From JAWLFI01 sp964525165 (GTDB lineage Bacteria > Bacteroidota > Bacteroidia > Chitinophagales > Saprospiraceae): DNA of 21,856 bases. Where the stretch lies: positions 1-21,856 of the forward strand of contig CAZGGG010000048.1 in assembly GCA_964525165.1 (NCBI GenBank). Reading direction: 5' to 3'. Shown here in pieces: positions 15,898 to 21,856 of the stretch. A program made the position numbers and the translations under genes. Each line of letters opens with the position of its first letter. Position 1 is the first letter of the stretch. The notes below the pieces were generated by a model. That model searched no databases, was not told the DNA's origin, and was given only the letters and a program-made list of their open reading frames with translations.

Positions 15898-17031
15898 ATG
15901 AAAAGAAGCTTACTATCTCTTGTTTTAGTTGTTCTTGCACTTTCGTTTAGTGTTGCACAGATTACTGTTACAGAAGAGAGTTTTCCGGTGGCGGGGGACA
16001 CTCTTTCTACGCGTGTAGATATCACGCCTATGATCACTTTGGGCGCTTCAGGACCTATGCAAAGCTGGGAATTTGAAAACTTGAGTAGTCCGGCTGTTAT
16101 TGAAAATATCTTTTTGACCACAGATTTCGGGAGCAGCACCGGTTTCAATGATGCAGAATCCATGACTATTGGGGAGGGAGGTACAGAGTTCTATTATGTG
16201 AGTACTCCCAATAGTTTTACAGAATTGGGGATTTATGGAGCTGACCCTGTATTGGGTGTGCTAAATATTAACGCTAGATATACAGAACCTCTGATTTTGA
16301 GAAGAGCCCCGCTTAATTATGGCGATATCAACGCTCAAAGCACCAATTTGCTTTTTCCTTTTTCCTCTGAAATTATCCCCGACACTTTTCTCAATTCTTT
16401 ACCCTTTCAGCCGGATAGTATTCGGTTAAATATAGAGGTACAGCGAGCGGATACGGTAGATGCCTATGGAATGCTTACCGTAAACATGGTAGGGTATGAA
16501 GTATTACGGGAAAAAAGAGTAGAAATTAGAACTGTCTCAGTGGATGCTTTACTTCCTTTCGTTGGCTGGCAGGATGTTACCCCTATTATTAATCAAATTC
16601 TTCCTCAGTTTGGAGCCGGTAGTTCAGATACTTTGCGATCCTACTATTATTTCGCCGAAGACCTCAAAGAGCCTGTTGCCATCGTGAGTGTAAATGATAA
16701 CGATACCCCGCAAAGAGTTGAATACAGAGATATGATGATGACTAGTGCCGGGGGCTTCTCGTTTAATCAACCTATCAATATCACCGCTGCGCCCAATCCG
16801 TCTATCGGCTTTGTTGAATTTGTGATTACAAATGCACCTGCATCTGTTTACAAATTGAAGGTTCGAAACATAATAGGTCAAACCTTATGGGAAAAAGACG
16901 TTTATGTTAGTGGTAAAGAGAAAATAAAAGTGGATCTAACTCATCTGAAACGCGGCACCTACTTTTATTCACTGACAGATCAAATGGGGAATGTTATCAG
17001 CACCAAAAGACTCATTTTTATTCGTGCATAA
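15898..17031 (+). CDS. Secreted protein with type A T9SS sorting domain
   Basis: A 377-residue exported protein of unknown function. A signal peptide covers 1-20 (LLSLVLVVLALSFSVAQ, cleavage before Q21). The middle (21-290) is predicted mostly beta-rich and has no motif I can name. Residues about 294-377 are a type A T9SS sorting domain: AAPNPSIGFVEF, VRNIIGQTLWEKDV, then KRGTYFYSLTDQMG and a terminal basic beta strand ending IRA. There is no cysteine in the visible mature sequence, unlike the SprB-repeat proteins. It starts 36 bp after the ABC exporter gene. The TAA stop shares its last A with the ATG of the next gene, which suggests translational coupling to a cytoplasmic PLP enzyme. Confidence 0.85.
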   Translation: MKRSLLSLVLVVLALSFSVAQITVTEESFPVAGDTLSTRVDITPMITLGASGPMQSWEFENLSSPAVIENIFLTTDFGSSTGFNDAESMTIGEGGTEFYYVSTPNSFTELGIYGADPVLGVLNINARYTEPLILRRAPLNYGDINAQSTNLLFPFSSEIIPDTFLNSLPFQPDSIRLNIEVQRADTVDAYGMLTVNMVGYEVLREKRVEIRTVSVDALLPFVGWQDVTPIINQILPQFGAGSSDTLRSYYYFAEDLKEPVAIVSVNDNDTPQRVEYRDMMMTSAGGFSFNQPINITAAPNPSIGFVEFVITNAPASVYKLKVRNIIGQTLWEKDVYVSGKEKIKVDLTHLKRGTYFYSLTDQMGNVISTKRLIFIRA

Positions 17032-17903
17032 TGCCCTTTAATTTGCCCTCGCCCCTGGAAGCCATGGACATTTGGGGGCACACCCATCTTTATATTAAAA
17101 GGGATGACTTGATACATCCTTCGGTTTCAGGCAATAAGCTTAGAAAACTAACTGGTTTTCTTTCAAAAGATTTAGATGGCGTCCGGGTCGTTAGTTTTGG
17201 TGGTGCTTGGTCCAATCACCTACATGCTCTTGCGGCATTCTGTAAATTGAAGAATATAAAGTGTATAGGATATGTACGTGGTGAGCTGCATACGCATAAC
17301 CCCACGATGCTGGATGTCCAAAACTGGGGAATGAAATTGATTCCTATATCCAGATCGGACTACAGACAATTGAGAATGGAAAATTATCAGTTAATTAGAT
17401 CTGATTTGCAAGCCACAGATCTCATTATTCCCGAGGGAGGAAAAGGCCCTTTAGGTATGAAAGGCTTTCACCCTCTGGCAGAAGAAATTCATCGCCAAAC
17501 GGGAAATGAGGTGCCCAGGAATATTGTAGCTGCTGTAGGAACGGGGACCACAGTCGCGGGCCTCGCCAGTGCATTTCCTGATTCTGTGATTTGGGCTGTT
17601 ATGGCGGTCAAGGATCCATCAGTACCTCCCATCGTTCGCCGTTTACTTAAGATCGAAGAGTTTCAGCGCATTCGTTGGGTGGATCAATTCACTTTCGGTG
17701 GTTTTGCAAAAAAGAATGATGAATTGATTCATTTTATGCAAAAGGTGGAGCAGACTTGGGATCTTCCTTTAGATTATGTCTATACCGCAAAGGCGTTTTG
17801 GGCTCTTCAACAGTTAGTGGAACAAAAGCTCATTTCTAAAAGTGATCTGACCATTTTTTATCACTCCGGGGGGTTGCAAGGAAATCGAAGTATACAGGCT
17901 TAA
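17031..17903 (+). CDS. PLP-dependent enzyme, ACC deaminase/D-cysteine desulfhydrase family
   Basis: Fold-type II PLP enzyme of 290 residues, somewhat shorter than the usual 320-340. The PLP lysine is K36 in SGNKLRKL. SFGGAWSNHLHALA (S61, N62) matches the substrate-side loop of 1-aminocyclopropane-1-carboxylate deaminases. PEGGKGPLG is a family loop, GTGTT (170-174) is the phosphate-binding loop, and a Tyr-containing YVYTAKA segment near 250 corresponds to the active-site tyrosine region. These motifs cannot separate ACC deaminase from D-cysteine desulfhydrase; many Bacteroidota homologues are annotated only at family level. Its ATG overlaps the previous stop (TAATG). It converges with the minus-strand operon 15 bp downstream; no strong terminator is visible between them. 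Confidence 0.88.
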   Translation: MPFNLPSPLEAMDIWGHTHLYIKRDDLIHPSVSGNKLRKLTGFLSKDLDGVRVVSFGGAWSNHLHALAAFCKLKNIKCIGYVRGELHTHNPTMLDVQNWGMKLIPISRSDYRQLRMENYQLIRSDLQATDLIIPEGGKGPLGMKGFHPLAEEIHRQTGNEVPRNIVAAVGTGTTVAGLASAFPDSVIWAVMAVKDPSVPPIVRRLLKIEEFQRIRWVDQFTFGGFAKKNDELIHFMQKVEQTWDLPLDYVYTAKAFWALQQLVEQKLISKSDLTIFYHSGGLQGNRSIQA

Positions 17904-17918
17904 CAGAAAGCTGAGGGA

Positions 17919-18296
17919 TTATGGAGTACTTGTGCGCAAACCGTTGGTGTACTTTACCATCTTTGCCTGCAGAAAACCCAGGTTTTTTACTTTTTCCAAA
18001 ATGCTTTGCGCTTCTTTCTCAGAGAAACTTCCAATCATCAGCGCCTTCATTTTTTTATTCTCAATGGATTCTATGAAAACCTTTCCCAATTTCTGTAAAC
18101 GAGCAACTTCAGGATCCTCCGGATTAAAATCTGCGAGTCTGATGACTTCAATCTGATACGTAACTCCTTCAGTTCTGACTTGGTCAGAAATAATCAGATC
18201 ATCGCCCGCCCTATAGATATATGACTCATTGGATGTATTTTGAGCCAAAAGGGAGAAGGAAGAAAATATCAGAAGGAATAAGAACTTGTAACCCAT
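17919..18296 (-). CDS. Small secreted SPOR-like protein
   Basis: A 125-residue protein with a signal peptide (about 1-18, LFLLIFSSFSLLAQ, cleavage before Q19). Residues about 45-115 look like a SPOR-type fold: YQIEVIRLADF opening strand, an acidic insertion, then KALMIGSFSEKEAQSILEKV and a closing strand LQAKMVKY. SPOR domains usually bind peptidoglycan; the match here is looser than in the thioredoxin-SPOR protein and is my inference. It is the last gene of the bamD operon and its start lies 28 bp inside the end of purN, so translation is probably coupled. There is no cysteine. Confidence 0.7.
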   Translation of the reverse strand: MGYKFLFLLIFSSFSLLAQNTSNESYIYRAGDDLIISDQVRTEGVTYQIEVIRLADFNPEDPEVARLQKLGKVFIESIENKKMKALMIGSFSEKEAQSILEKVKNLGFLQAKMVKYTNGLRTSTP

Positions 18297-18847
18297 TGTT
18301 CTATGACTTTTGAAAAAAACTGATGCTCTAATTTACGCACTTTTGACTCTATTGTCTCTATAGAATCATGTACATCGACCGGTACTGACTTTTGAAATAA
18401 TATTCTGCCTTTGTCATATTCCTCATTGACTAAATGAATAGTGATACCTGTTTCGGACACCCCGGCATCTTTTACAGCCTGATGTACGTATTTACCATAC
18501 ATACCTTTGCCTCCAAACAGCGGTAATAAGGAGGGGTGAATATTGATAATTTTATTTGGGTACTTCCGTAAAAGAAAGGAAGGAATCAACTTGAGGTAGC
18601 CTGCTAAAACGATGAAGTCGATGCTATATGACCGAAGCAGATTCAGTAAATATTTCTCTTCATTCCTTTTGCCGGAAGGCAAATAAATAAAGGGTACTTC
18701 AAAGGACCGGGCAATAGCTTTTACTCCGGGCTCCTTTTTATCAGAGCAAATCATTGCTATCCGGATGTTGGAGTGATCTTTATAATCTTTTAGGATTGTT
18801 TCCGCATTGGAGCCTTGTCCACTTGCAAAGATCGCAATTCGATTCAT
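18269..18847 (-). CDS. purN: Phosphoribosylglycinamide formyltransferase (PurN)
   Basis: Transfers a formyl group from 10-formyltetrahydrofolate to GAR, the third step of purine biosynthesis. The 192-residue length is normal. N-terminal IAIFASGQGSNAETI is the phosphate-binding loop. The catalytic residues are visible: N102 and H104 in IINIHPSLLP, and D145 in VNEEYDKGRI, matching the Asn-His-Asp set of E. coli PurN. ETGITIHLV is another signature. It lies 3 bp after the porD stop and overlaps the next gene by 28 bp. A purine gene is an unusual last-but-one member of this envelope-related operon; recN often occupies this place in relatives (recalled, not checked). Confidence 0.95.
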   Translation of the reverse strand: MNRIAIFASGQGSNAETILKDYKDHSNIRIAMICSDKKEPGVKAIARSFEVPFIYLPSGKRNEEKYLLNLLRSYSIDFIVLAGYLKLIPSFLLRKYPNKIINIHPSLLPLFGGKGMYGKYVHQAVKDAGVSETGITIHLVNEEYDKGRILFQKSVPVDVHDSIETIESKVRKLEHQFFSKVIEQWVTSSYSF

Positions 18848-18850
18848 GAT

Positions 18851-19759
18851 CTAGCTGGTTAGTATATCATAATCTGCAGCATTCGCTTTATCGATCTCCC
18901 GCATTAATTCTCTTACCTGTCTTCTCTCATTAGCCGGAGCAGCTTTAAAGATTTCGATCAGTTCATCTCTTTTGCTATTTCCAAATATCTGAATGAGTAA
19001 AGAGTTAAAATAAGAGTCATTTGAATTTTTAATTTTTCTGAGTGCTTCCAGAATAGCTTCTCTGGCACCGGCAGCGTTCACAGACATGACATCCAAACCT
19101 TGCCGATGGTAGGTATACATGGCCTCACGATAAGGTACCATTCTACTGTTTTGAAGATTTTCAATAAACCAATAGCGCGATCGACCTCTATTAGCCCGAT
19201 CTGCAACCTGCCAACCACCCATTGCCGAGGCTGTAGCGATCGGGAGTGTATTGACAATTTCTTGAGCTGTATTGAATTGACCAGACCCCTCCAGGGTAGC
19301 AAAGCTATCGTAGTCCATACCTAAAATAATGTAAGCATAGAAGGAAAAGAGTGAAGACAGCTCATTGATATAATTGTTTGTGGACTTTTGCAGTGGTTGA
19401 AAGGGTTCGTATTTGAACTTTACATCTTTATCAATAAATGAAAAGAGCACGGTATTATAGTTGGATCCGTATACCGGACGGGTAACTTGCATTTGGATAT
19501 TGGCTTTGAAGGTATTTCGGCTGTCATCAGTCAGAATATTGATTTGAAAGCTCGCTTGGATTCTTTCAAAGTCCTCATATTCGACATCTGTCCATTGAGT
19601 CTGATTCATGAGTTCTTGTAAATCATTTTCCAGACTTTTCAATACTTGCGGATTGGCGGTAGTTAACTGAGGTGCCGCTACTTTTACAGATACGTTGAGT
19701 TCTTGTGCGTAAAGCAAAGAAGTGAATAAAAAGAATAAACCACTTAACAGTGTTTTCAT
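18851..19759 (-). CDS. porD: DUF4835 family protein, proposed T9SS component PorD
   Basis: A 302-residue exported protein. A signal peptide spans about 1-18 (LLSGLFFLFTSLLYAQ, cleavage before Q19). The rest carries the DUF4835 pattern: an N-terminal beta region starting ELNVSVKV, YNTVLFSFIDKDVKFKYEPFQP, the ILGMDYDSFA segment, GGWQVAD, RYWFIENLQ and a helical C-terminus. Family members have been named PorD and linked to type IX secretion; the biochemical role is not established to my knowledge. The start overlaps the coaBC stop by 4 bp (ATGA), the usual order in Bacteroidota. Its presence fits the T9SS cargo genes elsewhere in the window. Confidence 0.85.
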   Translation of the reverse strand: MKTLLSGLFFLFTSLLYAQELNVSVKVAAPQLTTANPQVLKSLENDLQELMNQTQWTDVEYEDFERIQASFQINILTDDSRNTFKANIQMQVTRPVYGSNYNTVLFSFIDKDVKFKYEPFQPLQKSTNNYINELSSLFSFYAYIILGMDYDSFATLEGSGQFNTAQEIVNTLPIATASAMGGWQVADRANRGRSRYWFIENLQNSRMVPYREAMYTYHRQGLDVMSVNAAGAREAILEALRKIKNSNDSYFNSLLIQIFGNSKRDELIEIFKAAPANERRQVRELMREIDKANAADYDILTS

Positions 19760-20955
19760 AATTTCAAGTCTTCAGAGATTTGATTCAATAGTTCGAAGGC
19801 TAGCTCATCTTTACTTTGTAAGGGGAATTCGATGTGGTTTGCTCTTTTGTCAATCAGCGTTACTTTGTTGGTGTCGCCTTTGAAACCTGCCCCCTCATCA
19901 TTCATGCTATTTAAAACGATCCAATCGAAGTTTTTCTTGTGTAATTTCTTGTTCGCATTCTCCAGTTCATTGTTGGTTTCCAGTGCAAAACCGACCAACA
20001 TCTGGTCATTTCTTTTCACCTGACCGAGATGAAAAGCAATGTCCGGTGTTCTTTCAAGTTCAATATGGAGGTTTTCATCCTTCTTTTTGAGCTTCTGTGA
20101 AGCTATAGTTTTTGGTCTATAATCCGCAACAGCTGCGGCCATAATGGCAATGTCTGAAGTGCTGAAAAGATTTACAGCTTGATCGAACATTTGTTGGGCT
20201 GTCTGTACTGGGTAAACACTAAGGTTAGGGTGGGCATTGATATTTAGGGAATGGGGACCTATAATCAAGCGAACCTCAGCTCCCATTTCTAATGCTGCTT
20301 TAGTAAGAGCGTATCCCATTTTTCCACTGGAGTGGTTTCCGATAAAGCGAACCGGGTCGATAGGTTCATTTGTTGGGCCTGCAGTAATCAGTATTTTCTG
20401 TTCCTTGAGCGGAGCGTTTTGTTGAAAATAGGATTCAAGGGTTTCTACTATTTCTTCCGGCTCTGCCATTCTTCCTTTGCCTTCCAGGCCGCTCGCAAGG
20501 AATCCTTCCCCTACATCAATCATATGATGTCCATATTCCAATAAGCGTTGGATATTTCTTTGATTGGCCGGATGTTTCCACATATCAAGGTCCATTGCCG
20601 GAGCGAAAAAGACCTTTGATTTGGCCGAAAGGTAGGTTGCTATGAGCATATTATCGGCGGATCCTGCAGCCATTTTAGAAAGCGTATGGGCAGTTGCCGG
20701 TGCGATGAGCATGATATCAGCCCACAGTCCTAACTCGACATGGTTACTCCATTCATCCTCAGAGGTGATATCTGTATAGACTTTGTTTTGAGAGAGGGTA
20801 CTGAGCGTCAGGGGGGAAATAAAGCCGGAAGCGGCATCCGTCATGATCACTTTTACGGATGCTCCTCTTTTGATGAGTAACCGAGTTAAAAGGGCAGCTT
20901 TGTATGCTGCAATGCTACCGGTAATCCCCAGAAGTACGTTCCGTCCCTCTAACAT
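19756..20955 (-). CDS. coaBC: Bifunctional phosphopantothenoylcysteine decarboxylase/phosphopantothenate-cysteine ligase (CoaBC)
   Basis: Flavoenzyme catalysing two steps of coenzyme A synthesis. Residues 1-180 are the FMN-binding decarboxylase (CoaC): GITGSIAAYKA loop, active-site H72 in EWSNHVELG, and FFAPAMDLDMW. Residues about 185-399 are the CTP-dependent ligase (CoaB): ITAGPTNEPIDPVRFIGNHSSGKMG and the lysine-rich QKLKKKDE segment. The 399-residue length is typical. The usual PAMN asparagine is Asp (D122), and the usual catalytic cysteine of the ACG..G.GRM loop is Ser (S155 in LASGLEGKGRM). These may be lineage-typical variants. Gene spacing is 5 bp after rpoZ and a 4-bp overlap with porD. 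Confidence 0.94.
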   Translation of the reverse strand: MLEGRNVLLGITGSIAAYKAALLTRLLIKRGASVKVIMTDAASGFISPLTLSTLSQNKVYTDITSEDEWSNHVELGLWADIMLIAPATAHTLSKMAAGSADNMLIATYLSAKSKVFFAPAMDLDMWKHPANQRNIQRLLEYGHHMIDVGEGFLASGLEGKGRMAEPEEIVETLESYFQQNAPLKEQKILITAGPTNEPIDPVRFIGNHSSGKMGYALTKAALEMGAEVRLIIGPHSLNINAHPNLSVYPVQTAQQMFDQAVNLFSTSDIAIMAAAVADYRPKTIASQKLKKKDENLHIELERTPDIAFHLGQVKRNDQMLVGFALETNNELENANKKLHKKNFDWIVLNSMNDEGAGFKGDTNKVTLIDKRANHIEFPLQSKDELAFELLNQISEDLKL

Positions 20956-20960
20956 GCGTT

Positions 20961-21302
20961 TTACTCGTCCTCTTTTTCTTCTTCCTGATAGCGGTAGTCT
21001 AATTGACCATTTAAGAATTCATCAGTGGCAATTAAAGCCGGATTGGGAAGTCGCTCATAGAATTTTGAGATTTCTACTTGCTCTTTGTTTTCCTCAATTT
21101 CTTCAATGGAATCAGAAACGTCTGCAAATTCTTCAAGCTTTGAATGCAACTCCTCTCTTAATAAATTATTAAGGACATTCGCTCGCTTTGAAATAATAGC
21201 AAGGCTTTCGTAGATATTTCCGGTAGACTTTACGAATGCCTTAATGTTTTTAGGATTCGCATTAGGATCGATATCCTGTGCTTTTGACTTAATATCAGCC
21301 AT
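20961..21302 (-). CDS. rpoZ: RNA polymerase omega/Rpb6-like subunit
   Basis: A 113-residue protein matching the Bacteroidota omega (Rpb6-like) family, which helps assemble the beta-prime subunit of RNA polymerase. TGNIYESLAIISKRANVLN is the characteristic helix, followed by a long acidic insertion (about 56-75) and FYERLPNPALIATDEFLNG, a motif of this group. The C-terminus is strongly acidic (QEEEKEDE). Its start overlaps the bamD stop by 8 bp, which suggests translational coupling. Distant from the classical E. coli omega sequence, so the symbol follows usual practice for Bacteroidota. Confidence 0.85.
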   Translation of the reverse strand: MADIKSKAQDIDPNANPKNIKAFVKSTGNIYESLAIISKRANVLNNLLREELHSKLEEFADVSDSIEEIEENKEQVEISKFYERLPNPALIATDEFLNGQLDYRYQEEEKEDE

Positions 21303-21856
21303 CGATTAATGATTTTAGTTCTTCGTTTGAATCAAATTTTATATCTGTAACTTTTTGGAAAAAGTCACTTTCAGGGTAGCGGGTAAGAAAGCGATCTGCA
21401 AGTTCAACAGTTTTCTCAAACCTTTCTGCTTTCTTAGAGTATACGCTATTCTTTGCAAGTTTATGTTCTGCTAAAACTTGTTTATAGGCAATGTTTTGGG
21501 CGTCTTTGGATTCCGGGTAATCCTGTAATACCATTCCAAAAGACTCAACAGCTGCTCGATATTGTTGCATATCGTAATAAAGTTGTGCTTGAGCAATGGC
21601 CTTGATTTCCAGTTTAGACCTTAGTTGATCTATTAAACGGTTGCATTCCTCAACCCTTTCACTTCGTGGAAAGGTGTTGACGAACAATTGAAATTCATCA
21701 ATGGCAGTAGTAGTGTTGGACTGATCCAATCTAAAGCTCGGAGAGAGCTGATAATTCGAAAAGGCACTCATGAACATCGCTTCTTCTCTATAATCACTAT
21801 TGCTGAATGTTTCAGAAAAGTTTTTAAAGTAATAAGCTGAGAGAATATACTGCTCC
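21295..21856 (-). CDS. bamD: Outer-membrane assembly lipoprotein BamD, 5' truncated
   Basis: The frame stays open to the window edge, upstream of the internal ATG at 21777; the visible part is 186 codons plus a TGA at 21295-21297. The extra upstream residues (EQYILSAYYFKNF, SDYREEAMFMSAFSNY) are typical of the TPR repeats of BamD, so the true start and the lipoprotein signal are beyond 21856. Further TPR-like helices follow: AIDEFQLFVNTFPRSERVEE, then YYDMQQYRAAVESFGMVLQDYP, then LADRFLTRYPESDF. BamD partners BamA in inserting outer-membrane beta-barrels. It heads the visible operon with rpoZ, coaBC and porD. Confidence 0.88.
   Translation of the reverse strand, partial: EQYILSAYYFKNFSETFSNSDYREEAMFMSAFSNYQLSPSFRLDQSNTTTAIDEFQLFVNTFPRSERVEECNRLIDQLRSKLEIKAIAQAQLYYDMQQYRAAVESFGMVLQDYPESKDAQNIAYKQVLAEHKLAKNSVYSKKAERFEKTVELADRFLTRYPESDFFQKVTDIKFDSNEELKSLIDG

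Noticed and set aside
14038..17903. Defence or toxin-antitoxin system around the ABC exporter
   Set aside because: The genes are a lipid-type exporter, a T9SS cargo protein and a PLP enzyme; no nuclease, toxin, or phage-sensing domain is present.
17896..17915. Weak hairpin between the convergent PLP enzyme and SPOR-like genes
   Set aside because: The stem is short with bulges, overlaps the stop codon and has no T tract, so it is not called as a terminator.
20843..21172. 109-codon plus-strand open frame spanning coaBC and rpoZ
   Set aside because: It crosses the boundary between two well-supported minus-strand genes and has no family features.

Overview
The window looks like chromosomal DNA from a Bacteroidota bacterium, most plausibly a Saprospiria/Chitinophagia-type lineage. 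The evidence is three complete type IX secretion (T9SS) substrates and the tail of a fourth, SprB repeats, a DUF4835/PorD gene in the block bamD-rpoZ-coaBC-porD, near absence of Shine-Dalgarno sequences, and TAnnTTTG-type promoter elements. The lineage guess is inference from gene content. I see no mobile element, prophage, CRISPR array, tRNA or rRNA.

Layout. (1) 1-225 (+): the last 74 codons of a protein with a type B T9SS sorting domain. (2) 226-594: a gene-poor stretch that may hold a decayed coding remnant and ends in a bidirectional terminator. (3) 595-10285 (-): four genes, read from right to left: an exported thioredoxin-SPOR protein, imidazolonepropionase (hutI), a 994-aa cohesin-like/SprB-repeat protein with a type A sorting domain, and a 1538-aa cohesin-like/SprB-repeat protein with a type B sorting domain. 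The first three are only 9-19 bp apart. The last has a good promoter of its own. (4) 10286-10423: a divergent control region containing nested inverted repeats. (5) 10424-17903 (+): fabH, efp, accB, accC (fatty-acid initiation plus EF-P), an MsbA-like ABC exporter with an apparently leaderless promoter, a secreted T9SS protein, and a PLP enzyme of the ACC deaminase/D-cysteine desulfhydrase family whose start overlaps the preceding stop. (6) 17919-21856 (-): a tightly packed operon bamD (5' truncated by the window edge), rpoZ (omega/Rpb6-like), coaBC, porD (DUF4835), purN, and a small secreted SPOR-like protein.

How it fits together. Much of the window concerns the cell envelope: outer-membrane protein assembly (BamD), a proposed T9SS component (PorD), T9SS cargo adhesins, peptidoglycan-binding SPOR proteins, lipid export, and malonyl-CoA/fatty-acid initiation. 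The most interesting part is the pair of adjacent cohesin-plus-SprB surface proteins, one type A and one type B. Their repeats carry a regular cysteine pair, and they lie in the same transcription block as an exported CGPC thioredoxin fused to a SPOR domain. A role for that thioredoxin in disulfide handling of these adhesins is inference, but testable. No clearly new multi-gene enzymatic or defence system is visible.
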